From contig CM074860.1 in the NCBI GenBank assembly GCA_037501455.1, positions 23,767,001 to 23,831,000 of the forward strand: DNA of 64,000 nt, read 5' to 3'. Within the stretch, counting starts at the first letter, position 1; each line of letters begins with the position of its first letter. Source of the stretch: Lantana camara (lineage: Eukaryota; Streptophyta; Magnoliopsida; Lamiales; Verbenaceae). The notes under the pieces are model-generated. The model worked only from the letters and a program-made list of their open reading frames with translations, did no database searches and was not told the origin of the DNA. Made by a program: the position numbers and the translations under genes. Below, in pieces: positions 20,597 through 31,805 of this stretch.

Positions 20597-22667
20597 TACC
20601 AAACCAATCTTTCCTGGTCAAATCTTGCTACAAAACTCACACAAACCCTTTTTCAAAAACAAACGAAAACATAACTTACATTTACAGAAAAACGTTTTTC
20701 CAAGGTTTTCATAGCAAGTGGGACAAATCCCCCAAAGTACATATCCAACACGTATCTAAATATATACTATACGTAAAAGACATTTAGGGTTGTAGGTCGA
20801 ATTAACTAAAAAGAAAGAAAAACATCACCTGAGCAAACAACACGTAACAAATGAATCCAACCAAAACCTATGACCGGCTCGACACCAACGGCTACTCCTC
20901 TGAGCAAACCAAACACAAGAGACAAAACTTAGACTCAAAATAAACCATATAGATGCTCAGCGAATGAGTACGAATGCAAATGATGCAATGCAAGCATAAA
21001 TGTTCGTAAATTAAACAATCACGTACACCTAGCACGTTTTCATATTAGTAACACATCGAAAGAACACATAATTCACATCATAACATATCATATCATATTA
21101 ATTCATAAGCATAAAACGTGTTGGGATCATAATCAGGGAGGGAAAAAGCGAAAGAAATGAACTAACGGAACCAAAAGGGCCACAAATACAAAGCAGGGTG
21201 TAGAACATGAAACGGTGGGCCACCACATCCCCCGCACTTAGACCCAAACCCGTATATAAAATGGAAAGTTCATATACGTGCCCGAGAAAAAGCGAACGGG
21301 AGACCTACACACACTAGGATAGGCGGAGCTAAACTTAAACTCAAAGTGCATAAAACAAAATAAGTACAGCGGAAACATGCATACAATTCAACATCGAATC
21401 CAACCAAGTCAAGATAGATACAAAGTAAATGCCGTCACGGCCAAGTACACCATATACACAACCGTAAAATCTATAATATACATAACCTAGTCAATTCATA
21501 TATAATAATCCAAAAGTATGCAAAAAGAAATGCAACTCGACCTAAACGAACTTGAGAGACTCAACCGACACTCTGCTCCACCTAGCTTGAACTGAAACCT
21601 GCCGACTAAAAGTTGAAAGGAAAAGGTCAGTCCACCGACTGAGTGAGGGGACTAACGCACACCTACACACTACATAATATGGAGCAAAGCATGTATTAAA
21701 AGATAAGATTATGAATCGGGGGTATGTTTTTACATACCAAAAATCATTTTCGAAACAAACGTATACATAACTTATTCTTAACATAACATAATTCAACTTC
21801 AAATCCTATCCCCGTTTCATAATCAACAGAACATACAAAAGCTCGGCAAGTACGAGCATTCCAACCTTCACACCTCATGTCATATGTATAAAAATCAAAA
21901 TCACATAACATATCCATCCGCACACCAATGGTGGATCAGGTAGCTAACCCTTGCCGACCGTATCATTTGTAACCACAAGGGGTAATGATCCCACAAGTGT
22001 CCTTCCTACACCGAAGACTAAAAGTAGCACGATTCCCCTAACTTCTTGAGTCACACGTAAGTACTTTAAATGGAAATAGTGCACATGCTTAACCCGACGG
22101 CCCGACACCATTCCAGGAGTCCTTACCCACAATCTCTGGGGCCCAACATATGATAACGTAACATATTTCATTTGTATAAAACTTAACTTGCTCAGAACAA
22201 AACATAACGTAACGTACTTTGTCATTCATACCTTACCTTGCAACTTAGCATATTCTCTAAATGTACCTCATCCTATCACCCCAATTCATATCATGTTGAG
22301 GTAGTCCATATCTTGCGTGAAAGTACACGGTTTGGAGCATAGCCTCGTTGCAAATATTTTAAACTTACACACGTTTATATTTATAGTTTTCAAAACCCAC
22401 AACCATTTGATAAAGTCATAAACTTACATTACCAACATATATCTAGTATATAAATATAATAGTATAGTCGCATACAGAATTAAAAACAAGCATATATGGT
22501 TGTAGGTCACATTAGCTAAAAGAAAACAAACCTAAACCTCACTTTTACCGAAAAGAACTCAGGAACGAGTATCGACAATCAAGAAAGAGCTAAATAGTGG
22601 ATCTGACACCTCCCGAAGTAAACTCCGAGATAAACAAACGTAAACCTAAGACGTAGACTCAATCATG

Positions 22668-25176
22668 TGTTCGGAATAGTATCCTAGAAAGCCGATTCGT
22701 TGTAATCCGCTTTGGGACTTTCCTTATATCACAAACAATCTTTGAATAATAAACGTATGATATTGATCATAGGCAAACACTTTTTTATGTGCAATTATGT
22801 GTTATGTGTGTTTCTTATTACATGCACATGTACTAGAACTCTCCTAATCCATCAGGTTGTTAGGGACTTTGTCATTAGGTGAATAACATATGAAACAAGC
22901 CCAAACTCAAGACAGATTAGAAAGTACTCCAAGTCGATGAGCCCAATGAACCGTGGGAGTGTCAACTAAGCTCGATTAAGGCTTGCTTGTGGGATTGTGT
23001 CCTCAAGAAGGATCACCTAATTTCATTGGGTGTAAAGTGCATACGTTGATTCGTTCACAATACACGAGGGTGCTTATCATCGGAACGAGTACACTGAGTT
23101 ATCCCGCTTGAGAAGATTCCTAAATGGGAAAGAAAGTTTCCACTTCTAGAAGAGGAAGCTAGGAAACATCTCACATGCCAATGGCGTGAGTAATTAAGCC
23201 TTTCACTTGAGATTCCATTGATATCTCGTGTCAGCAAACGAAGTAATCTTAGATATAGGTCTAAAAGGGGGTCGCTCGAGACAACTAAATTATGACTTAT
23301 GTTGGGGTTACAAAAGTGGTACATGGAGGCATATGAGAATCAATAAAGGACCTACTCTTACTTAAGGCAAGAAGTTTTCTTATTGTATAAGTCGCTCCTA
23401 TACCATCCTAAAATCCTCGGCCGATATAGTGGATCAAGACATCAAGAAAAGTGTTTCTTGGATTGAGATCAAATGAATATGAAATGGACTTAGCTTTAAG
23501 ATTAAGATTAATGGGGCTCTTATTATTCCCATGCCCTAGGTCTTAATCGAGAGATGGAAGGGTAGGAGGATTGTATCTCATGGATGTCATTGACTGAAAG
23601 ATTCTTTCGATTTAATTCGTTGTTCGGGGTAGGGGTCACATACCTGTTGCTAGACTACGGTCGTGTGATTTGTGAGCCAATTAATTAATAAGTGTATTAA
23701 TTAATTAGGCCTAATGCTAACTGAATAATGAACCTAGAGGGTCACACACAAATGTCAGGTTCAAAGGGTATTAATGGAAAGATCAAATAATTGATCGAAA
23801 CGAAACCACACGTGTAAAGTGCACTGGCACGTGAGCATTAATTTGGGCACGTGGTCCAATTGAGGAATTGGACCAAGTATTGATTAATTGGACAATTAAT
23901 TATAAAGTTCAAATATAATTAATTGGAAAATTAATTATAAAACCCAAGTACAATTAATTGAAGGATTAATTGTAAAAACCAAATATAATTAATTGGAGAA
24001 TTAATTATAAAGGGCCATTAGAATAAATTAAAGAATTAATTCTAATACCCAATCAAGAACAAACAAGTCCAATAAGTAATTAACTATGAATTAATTATTA
24101 ATTGAAAATTGGCATTATTTATTTATGAAATAAATATAACTTTATCTTACTTTATTTATTTAAGAAATAAATAAAGGATATTATCATGCTTATTTGAAAA
24201 ATAAAGGAGAAGATATTATCTTATATTATTTGAGAAATAAAAGATAATATCAAAACTTATTTATCTATGAAATAAATAAGTGAGATAAGTTCAAGTTGTT
24301 ATTATTAGTATTTATTTATGAAATAAATACAAAGATAATATCAAGTTGTTATTATCATAAGTATTTATTTATGAAATAAATATAATGATAATATCATATG
24401 GTTATTATCCTACTAATTTATTTATGAAATAAATAAAAGGATAATATCATAAAATATTTATTTATAAAATAAATAATGGATAAAGTTAAAGTTTATTTAT
24501 TTATGAAATAAATAAATGTGAGATAATATCCTAAAGTTGTTAAGATAAGAGATATTAATTATTAATTTGATTAACAATTAATTTTATCTTAATTATCTCA
24601 TTACGTAAAATAGAGTCAGAGAAGAAAAAGATTCTTTTTCTCTCTCAAAGTTACGTTTCTTATGAGATTAAAAAGAGGAGTCTTCTCTCATTCTCTTGGG
24701 ATCGGTATTCATGAAGTGTCATTCTTTATTCTAGAGAAAGAAAAAGAACTCCTCCTCAACTCTAACCCCTAGAAAAGATGGAGCCTTTTCTTTGAAGAAT
24801 TCAAGAGTGAATTATATCTCACGTCAATTGGGTTTTACGGGAGAAATCTTTTGCTCTCTATTTCTCGTTTCTGTTTCTTTCAATACATAAATTATAGTAC
24901 TAGCATACTCACTAATCTGATTTGTGCCTAGGACTGGTGTAGATACATTCTAAAGGACTTTTGCTTTGGAGTCTCGAAGAAAAGAACCGATCGTGAAACG
25001 GGATAATTCATTGCCGCATGAAGAGTGTTTGAGGGCGGCTCAAACCACTTCAAGAAAGTTTCTAGTCAAGTAAGTTGCTTAGAAACTTTGAGTTTTGAAA
25101 TAAAAATTGCAAGCCAATGATTCCTTGTAGGAAAATTTTTAATTTTCCGCTGAGTTTCCAACCCATTTTTTCAACA
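22668..25176. repeat. Solo LTR (2509 bp) with AT-rich hairpin arrays
   Basis: Starts TGTTCGGAATAG, ends TTTTTTCAACA, and is flanked by TCATG (22663-22667) and GCATG (25177-25181). The flanking LTR sequence reads continuously if this block is removed; compare GACTCAAT and ATGAACCAATTAG at 36908-36930. The orientation and superfamily are not certain. It contains two arrays of short palindromes between about 23880 and 24535. No ORF of note. Confidence 0.82.
23880..24535. repeat. Arrays of AT-rich palindromes in the solo LTR
   Basis: First zone (23885-24050): repeated TAATTAATTGGANAATTAATTA-type units about 40 bp apart. Second zone (24110-24530): TTATTTATGAAATAAATAA-type palindromes, each followed by a GATAATATCA-like spacer, roughly eight to nine units of 50-65 bp. 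Every unit can fold into a short stem. Confidence 0.85.
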
Positions 25177-25399
25177 GCATGAACCAATTAGATGCACGAC
25201 GATGCAAATGAATGCAAATGATGCAATAAAATGTTATGCGGTAGCACTTATGCATTCATGTTCATAATTCACGTTTACTCCTTAAATTGCATACCATAAA
25301 ATTAATATACATATCATAACACATCATATCATAAGTCATTAGCATGTTAAGATTATAATTGGGGTGGGAGAAATCATATAAAACGAACAAGTGAAAAAA

Positions 25400-25508
25400 C
25401 AAAGCACATTGGCAATGCATAAGACCGAGAGGCAGTTTAGACCTTTCCTTCTTCAAGCACATTGGCAATGCATGAGACCTTGAGGCAGTTTAGACCTTTC
25501 CTTCTTCC
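25400..25508. repeat. Two-copy tandem repeat (about 54 bp)
   Basis: AAGCACATTGGCAATGCAT...GCAGTTTAGACCTTTCCTTCTTC occurs twice in tandem inside the - strand solo LTR, just beside a degenerate CGGCCGTT palindrome zone (25552-25640). Confidence 0.85.
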
Positions 25509-25915
25509 ACCATGAAGGACTGTTTTTCAGGCCAGTAGCTCCTCCCTCAGACCATGAACGGCCGTTTTGGGCAAGGCAAGAGCCTACCCAGCAAAACAGC
25601 TATTCGGCCCTTTTTCACTCCACAAGATGAACGGGCATTCATCTGCCCTGTTCGTCATCTCCTTGGCGAATCTGGCAGCTTTAGTAACACAACAACAACA
25701 ACAAATGCACAAAGCAGTAGTAGCAGGGGATCACGTATCCAAGGCAGGAAACCATGCAAATTCCTTGAAAAACATGCAAACACAACCACATTCATGCATC
25801 CTTCACCTTTAGGCCACAAAATGTACGAGAAAATGGATTAAATTTTACTATACAAATGTCATATCATGAACTCATTAATGGAAGATCATAGATACCTTAA
25901 ACACCAAACAATAAA

Positions 25916-28568
25916 TGTAAAGCCCCGATTTTTATTTATTAATATCTTATGTCTAAAATAATTTTATAAATTATATTTTATAATACTTTCATGAGATCTT
26001 ATCAATTTATATCAAATTGAGGATTCCTTTCAAGACTTGAAAATATTTATTTCGTGAAATAATTACAGAAAATGATTTAATTGTCAGCTTGCCATATAGG
26101 TTCATTCTTTTAAATTTAGGGACCAAATTGCATAACCTTTTCAAGGACTCAATTGATCAATTCCCAAAGCTTTTCATCCTTAATTGCATAACTTAAATAT
26201 TTGAGGGACTAAAGTGCAATTTATACATTTCACATAAATCATGGAGGATGAATCACGGTATATTGCATCTCCAAGCTTCCTAAGATCATTTCATCCAAAA
26301 TTCACCAACATATCCATCTTTCTTGCTTTCGGTTCTTCAAGTAGAAAAGGGAAGAAGAGAATTAATCACTTCATCAAGATTTTCCCAAGAAATAATCCAA
26401 GTTTGGAGCTTGAGCATCACCTTCATCTTCTCTCTTCATTTCTTTAACTTTAAGGTTGGTTTTCCATGAATTGGTGATTCTTGAGCATATTTGATTGAGC
26501 TAGGGTTTGAGAATTGCATGCTAGATGAACTCTTTGTTGTGCAAAGCATGATTAAATGATCACATCTTGACTTATGGCATGATTAATTCATGAGATTCTT
26601 GAATATTTAGCATGAATGATCAAGTGTGAGTATGAGCTTGGAAACTTGGAATTCTTGATAATATTCCATGTTTTGAGTCTTTAAGTGTTATGATATCATT
26701 TCTTGAACCTATATGCATCATATTACCAGAAGTTATGGGCTTTGTTGATCAAACTTGAGATTTGTGCTTGTTGTTGTTCTTTCCCGTAGCCTTCCCCTGT
26801 TTTTCCTCTGTTCTTCCAGTTTCAGAAACTGGGAACGACCTTTCCCAGCCTCAAGGCATTATGGGAACGGGCGTTCCCACCTTTTCAAATGAATTAGGCG
26901 ACCGCGCATGGGAACGGCCGTTCCCATTTTGGCCTTCTGCCGGAAGGGCCGTTCCCAGCCTCAGTGCATTTTAAAATTGGAAATCGTAGGCGCGCTTTTG
27001 GGGATTACGGGAACGACCGTTCCCATTTTACAAAGGGGTCCGGAACGGTCGTTCCCACCTGACATGCAGAACAAAATATTCTGCATAAATTTACATTTTT
27101 AGCCCCTCGATCCAACGACTTTCTCGACCCCGAAGTGCTTTTATATCATCTCATTTGTACTGAAACAACATGTTTTCATGCCACATTGTGATTTGCACGT
27201 CATCTCGTTGCATTTTGGCCGTTCGTCATATTTGGTCTATTTAGGGTCAAGTCTCACGTGTACAAGTCTATTTTTGCACAGACCAGCTTCGTAGGGACGA
27301 GGAGCAAGCCCCGTAGGCCGTGCCTACTTGTCTTTTGTCGGTAAAGGTGAGGTTTAATTGTTAGTTATATAGAACCCGTATATCCCTTATGTGATATTTC
27401 GGCCAAAAAGGTATTTATATTTATAGTCTCTATAAATCATTGATCATTTCAAGTCATGTTCAAGCAAGCAAGCAAGCCATGTATTGTTTCGTGCATGTTT
27501 AGGCGAGTAGCATGATCGTTCACGTATGGGCCCGAGGGTAGTGACTAGAGCCAACCGGGAAAGCAAGGGCTGACGGGTAACTCTGGCACTATCCTCAACA
27601 TGTTTGGGGTCACCCCTGAATCCGCTAGGAGGTTAGTGGAGGAAGGAGCTCCGGGCTTAGGGATTCATGTACCCTCTGCTCAATGAGATTGGATGTTGGG
27701 GCCTTGCAATCCCATCATCAAACCGGAAGAAGAAGGAGACTGGGGACGAGTCCGGCACCACGGATGCGCCTCAGGTTATTGCATGATTTCCATTCCATGA
27801 ACATGTTATATGATTACACCATTGCACGATTGCACGATAATGGACTTGCATGATCACCTATTTATTAATAATCAAGCAAGCATGTACATGTTCATTTGGA
27901 GTTCGGTTGGAGACCGCCCTCACTCGCCGGGGCCATGTATTGATTGATTGCATGAAAATGAACAAGTATTTAATATTGACAGTTGTATTCTCGGGCGAAG
28001 GGTACTTTATTCTTGAACTTATATTTACCTTTTATAAACCTTTACCCGAGAGTATAACTTGCATGTTAACTGCGCAAATATATATGTATTGCCCCTCACT
28101 CAGTCTTTCGTGGACTGACGCCCCACCTTTCAGGTTGTCGCAGTCGTGTGCTAGGCGGGAGTCGGAGTTATGTCTTGTCGTCCAGCCGGGTCTAGCATTG
28201 CACATATTTCCATGATTTTGCTTTTATCATGTCCTGAGTTCGTACGCTATAGTTCTTGGTATATTTGGGGACTTTTACTTGTATAATATATAAGAGATGA
28301 TAATGTATTGATATCTGTTGGTACCTATTAGTATCTATATCGTTGATGTAAATATGGTACCTATAAGTAATATTGATATTAATGCTTCCGCTTTTAACTT
28401 TTATATGTCTTGGTTTTGTATTGCTTTGGGGTTTAGTCCCTCCTAGCTCGTCTTTTCTTTTATTGTCACCCGTTCGCTATAGGTTAGTTCATGTACGGAT
28501 TGTTCGTTTCGTATGTGGATCGGCCTATAGTGCGGGGGTGTGGTATCTCTACGGTTGGGGGTGCTACA
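25916..28568 (+). repeat. LARD-like element 5' LTR
   Basis: TGTAAAGCCCC start (the 3' copy has TGTAACGCCCC) and GGGGGTGCTACA end. Six CGGCCG-type palindromes lie at 26831-27056. A TATA-like GGTATTTATATTTATAG follows near 27410. ORFs at 26241-26447 and 27850-28215 recur in the 3' LTR because the LTRs are copies; nothing supports them as genes. Confidence 0.95.
26831..27056. repeat. Array of six GGGAACGGCCGTTCCC palindromes in the LTR
   Basis: Copies at 26831-26846, 26863-26878, 26910-26925 (perfect), 26941-26955 (partial), 27009-27024 and 27041-27056, with core variants GACC, GGGC, GGCC, GACC and GGTC. The same array lies in the 3' LTR at about 32721-32946 with a few changes. Confidence 0.92.
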
Positions 28569-28575
28569 TCTAAGG

Positions 28576-28588
28576 TGGTATCAGAGCC
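28576..28588 (+). promoter_or_regulatory. LARD-like element primer-binding site
   Basis: TGGTATCAGAGCC 7 nt after the LTR end, identical to the site at 287-299. Confidence 0.92.
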
Positions 28589-30608
28589 CGGTTGTAAAAC
28601 CGAGGTTCTAGTGTCGTGTCGTGTCAAGTCTAGGTCGAACGGCATAGGATTAATTGTTGTTTGAGAGTCTTGCACATTATTTGAATTATTTGAAGTCTCT
28701 GAATTACTTAGATTACTTGACAACCTGTGCTCTACATTGATTTTTGCAATTTATTGTTAATTATCTGATCTTGAATTCTTTGAAATTATGTGTCTAACGT
28801 GTTTTATTTTAAACATTGATACACTACTTGTTGCATTTATATTAAATTTTCGTCATGAGCATTAAGTATGTGATCATTACGTGACATGGGCACGCCTTAC
28901 CCACATGCATTTACTTCAAAGAAAGTTATGAGTTGCAGGTTGTGGAAAGAGTATCAAACCACGGCCACTTGCTCGATAATTTTGAGCTACTACGCGCTTT
29001 GAGAAGGGTGTACCAGTTGGGAACTACATTTGGGTTCAAACCAATTGGATTCAAATTTCTAACACGACAGCCAGAAAGAATCAAACAATCAGTTATGGAA
29101 AACCAACAGGTTTGGGATTCTACATTTGTGTAAGAAGAGTTTATTTTTCTGATTCAAGAAAAATCGTCATGTTGAGGGAATACGTCGACAGATAGGGAAT
29201 GGTAAATGAATGTACTCAAGAGAGGCAAAGTATTAAGTAGAGGGAGAATAACTGGATTGCCGTTAGCGAGTGGTTCAAGGGTTGGAAGGAAAAGGAGTTT
29301 CGTAGATGCCTAACCGGGAGTATAATAATGGGGAAAGAGATATTCTCGGGGGAAAGGGCTTTCAAGATTACCAACTATGATGTGGTTGGATTGGGGTACT
29401 AATTATTCAAGATTCAGGGTGTTGTTAAATTGAGACTTAGTTAATTGGGAAGCAAATTCAAGTAGGAGAAGAAGATCATTTCAATCGAGCTATTAGCTTT
29501 GGATGATTTATTAATGAAAGGTAAAGATCCTAGGACTCGATAATCGGGTGGAACGAGTTTATTTTCCGGACTCAATTTGGATGGCCGTGCAAGAGTACAA
29601 ATTGGGAGATTTTGAGTAACAAATGAAAATGGCAACGGATGATAAAGAATTTTGGAAGGAAATTACATGCTCAAAAGTAGGTAAGTAAGAAGAGGAGTTC
29701 TATAACCGATTCAAATTGAAAGAGTAGACTTGAAGGGTTTCAATCACGGTAGCAACTTGGTGAATCGGGATAATAACTGGAGACTTATGGTTCGAGAGGG
29801 GTCAGGAAATCAATTCCATAAGTGGAACAGACATTGAATTCAAGAGTTCTTGTTTGGGGATCATATAGTTACCCAAGTTAACGCAAGGACAAATTTTGGG
29901 ATTTCAATTAAGAAAGGGATAAAGGAAGCTCAGCACTCCAGTGAATATGAAATTGAAAGACAATCATGTTAAAGATTTCAGTAGTGGGCATTTCCAGATC
30001 CAAGCTGAATTGTCGTGTTACGAGGTTACGTTAAAAGAAATGAAGTAACACATGGAAACGGTAAAGAAAGGCAAAGAGTTGCTGGGAGGTTGTCGAACGA
30101 TCAAGTATAGACAAGTGGAGGGAGAGTTCAGTTAACTAATCGAACTCCTAACGAGTAAACAAGGAGGGTTAATTGAAGTGGCAACCAGGAAGAGGATTCG
30201 GGCAACTATTAAAGGGTAAGCTAGATGTTAACTCCGTGAGCATAGAAGACTTCGGGTTTCAGAAATCATTATACTGAGTCGTGGGAATGCTCGAGTGACT
30301 GTTAGATAAATTTGCGGAATAGAAGACCGTGGGAAAACAAGAAATGAGTACCAGTTCAAGATAAGCTTATGATTCAACAAACAAGGAATTTCATGTCGAG
30401 ATAAATTTTTCCATTACTCCGGTGGCAGGTTCAATGCATCCATAAGCACGTGCATCATACGCTACTTTAATTTTAAATTTCTTTACATATATATGTGATT
30501 TCCCCGATTGAACTTAATTGCTCCAACGTGCTGAGTTATTACTTATAAGTGTGTTACGTGCATTGGCATATTAATTCAACATGCATATTCAGTATCTTGA
30601 TTAACAGG
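28589..30608 (+). other. Long purine-rich non-coding leader of the LARD-like element
   Basis: About 2 kb with no substantial ORF and no recognisable protein in any frame. The + strand is visibly A/G-rich. A long non-coding interior is a hallmark of LARD elements; any role in packaging is inference. Confidence 0.75.
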
Positions 30609-31397
30609 ATGTCTCAAAATCGCCCTTATCGTGAACGAGTACTTAGGGTTTCCCCGCAGTTACCCCCTCCGGCTCAGCCTCAGGAGTTTTTCGAGTCTTT
30701 GGTTCGTTTAGTGGATCAGAAGTTAAAAGAGTATGTTTCCTCAACGCCATAAGTCTTATCATCACAGCCGGGCCAAATTTCGATGGCTTTTAGGGAATTT
30801 CAGAACCAACCATCCTCAAGATCCTTTGAAGGAAACAAGGATTCCACCGGGTCACAACTCAAGAAAATCAAAAGAGTGTGGGAACTAACTCTAAGTGGCT
30901 CCCAAGAAAAGGTCCGAGGCACCACCTCGTTGGAGGCAAGAAGGTCTAATCCTCACCCCGGGCATGCCTCAGGTTCAAAGTCGGGACAGCGTTCTAGAAA
31001 AGGAAAGCGACCTATCCCTTCTCATACCCCGGCAACTCAAGAAAAATCTCACAAGAAAAAGAAACAATCAATTGGATCGAGTTCGGGAATTTCGCGTATC
31101 CTAGTTTCAAGAACATCTTCCGGGAAACTCCTTTGCAGTTATTGTGGACGTGATAACCACACTTATGATGGCTGTAGGAAACGGTTGGGATTATGTCTCT
31201 ACTGTGGAAGTGACAAGCATCACATAGACACTTGCTCAAGGCTACGAGGGAAATCGACCGGGGGTGGAAGATTACCAGTGCGAGCACGGGAAGGTGTTCA
31301 TGAGAGGAGAGCGCAAAATGTAAATGTGAACCTGGTCCGGGAAGAAGAAGGTACCAATTATATGCACGATACAACCACCGGTGAACGGTACATTTAA
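30609..31397 (+). pseudogene. gag: Truncated Gag-like protein with two zinc knuckles
   Basis: One frame broken once by TAA at 30750-30752. The start MSQNRPYRERVLRVSPQLPP sits in a GGATG context like the gag start at 497. The middle is basic and Ser-rich. The C-terminal part has two intact knuckles, CSYCGRDNHTYDGC and CLYCGSDKHHIDTC. The capsid domain (YDWWER-type region) is missing, so the protein could at most bind RNA. Because of the stop, either only the second segment (from 30783) is made or the gene is dead. Confidence 0.85.
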
Positions 31398-31604
31398 CCA
31401 TGCATACCACGTGCATCACTGATCTTATTGTTATTGTATTTAATTGCTTGTTCATTGCAAATCAGTTAATTACGAGCGATAAATATGTGATTAAAGTGAT
31501 TTTTAATTGTCTATATGATATTTATGGAATTAATATGATTCTAGTTGTCTATGTAACATTCATGCCATTATTTTCGCTATCTACTCCTTGAACTACTTCA
31601 GTGC

Positions 31605-31740
31605 TTGTGAGAGACGGGGCTCTCTCCTTTTCTGTTGAGAGACGGGCTCTCTCACTCCTTGCTGAGAAACGGGGTTTCTCACTTCTTGTGAAATACGGGG
31701 TTCTTTCATTCTTGTCCAAGAGACGGGGTTCTCTTATGGC
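31605..31740. repeat. Five GAGAGACGGGGCTCTCTC-type palindromic repeats before the 3' LTR
   Basis: Units near 31609, 31638, 31666, 31695 and 31719 share an ACGGGG(C/T) core flanked by matching inverted arms (GAGAGA/TCTCTC, GAGAAA/TTTCTC, AAGAGA/TCTCTT). Arm changes are often compensated on the other side. A further palindrome GGACCTGGGGACCAGGTCC lies at 31768-31786. Confidence 0.85.
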
Positions 31741-31786
31741 TTGTGCATTATTTTAAAACTTGACAGTGGACCTGGGGACCAGGTCC

Positions 31787-31805
31787 TTTTAAGGGGGGGG
31801 AGAGT
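31787..31805 (+). promoter_or_regulatory. LARD-like element polypurine tract
   Basis: TTTTAAGGGGGGGGAGAGT directly before the TGTAACG of the 3' LTR; similar to the tract at 4931. Confidence 0.88.

Noticed and set aside
26241..26447. 68-residue ORF repeated almost identically at 32131-32337
   Set aside because: It lies in both LTRs of the LARD-like element, so the repetition comes from LTR duplication; no domain or codon signal supports a gene.
27850..28215. 121-residue ORF, also at 33740-34105
   Set aside because: Same reason: LTR-internal, starting in repetitive sequence, no recognisable family.
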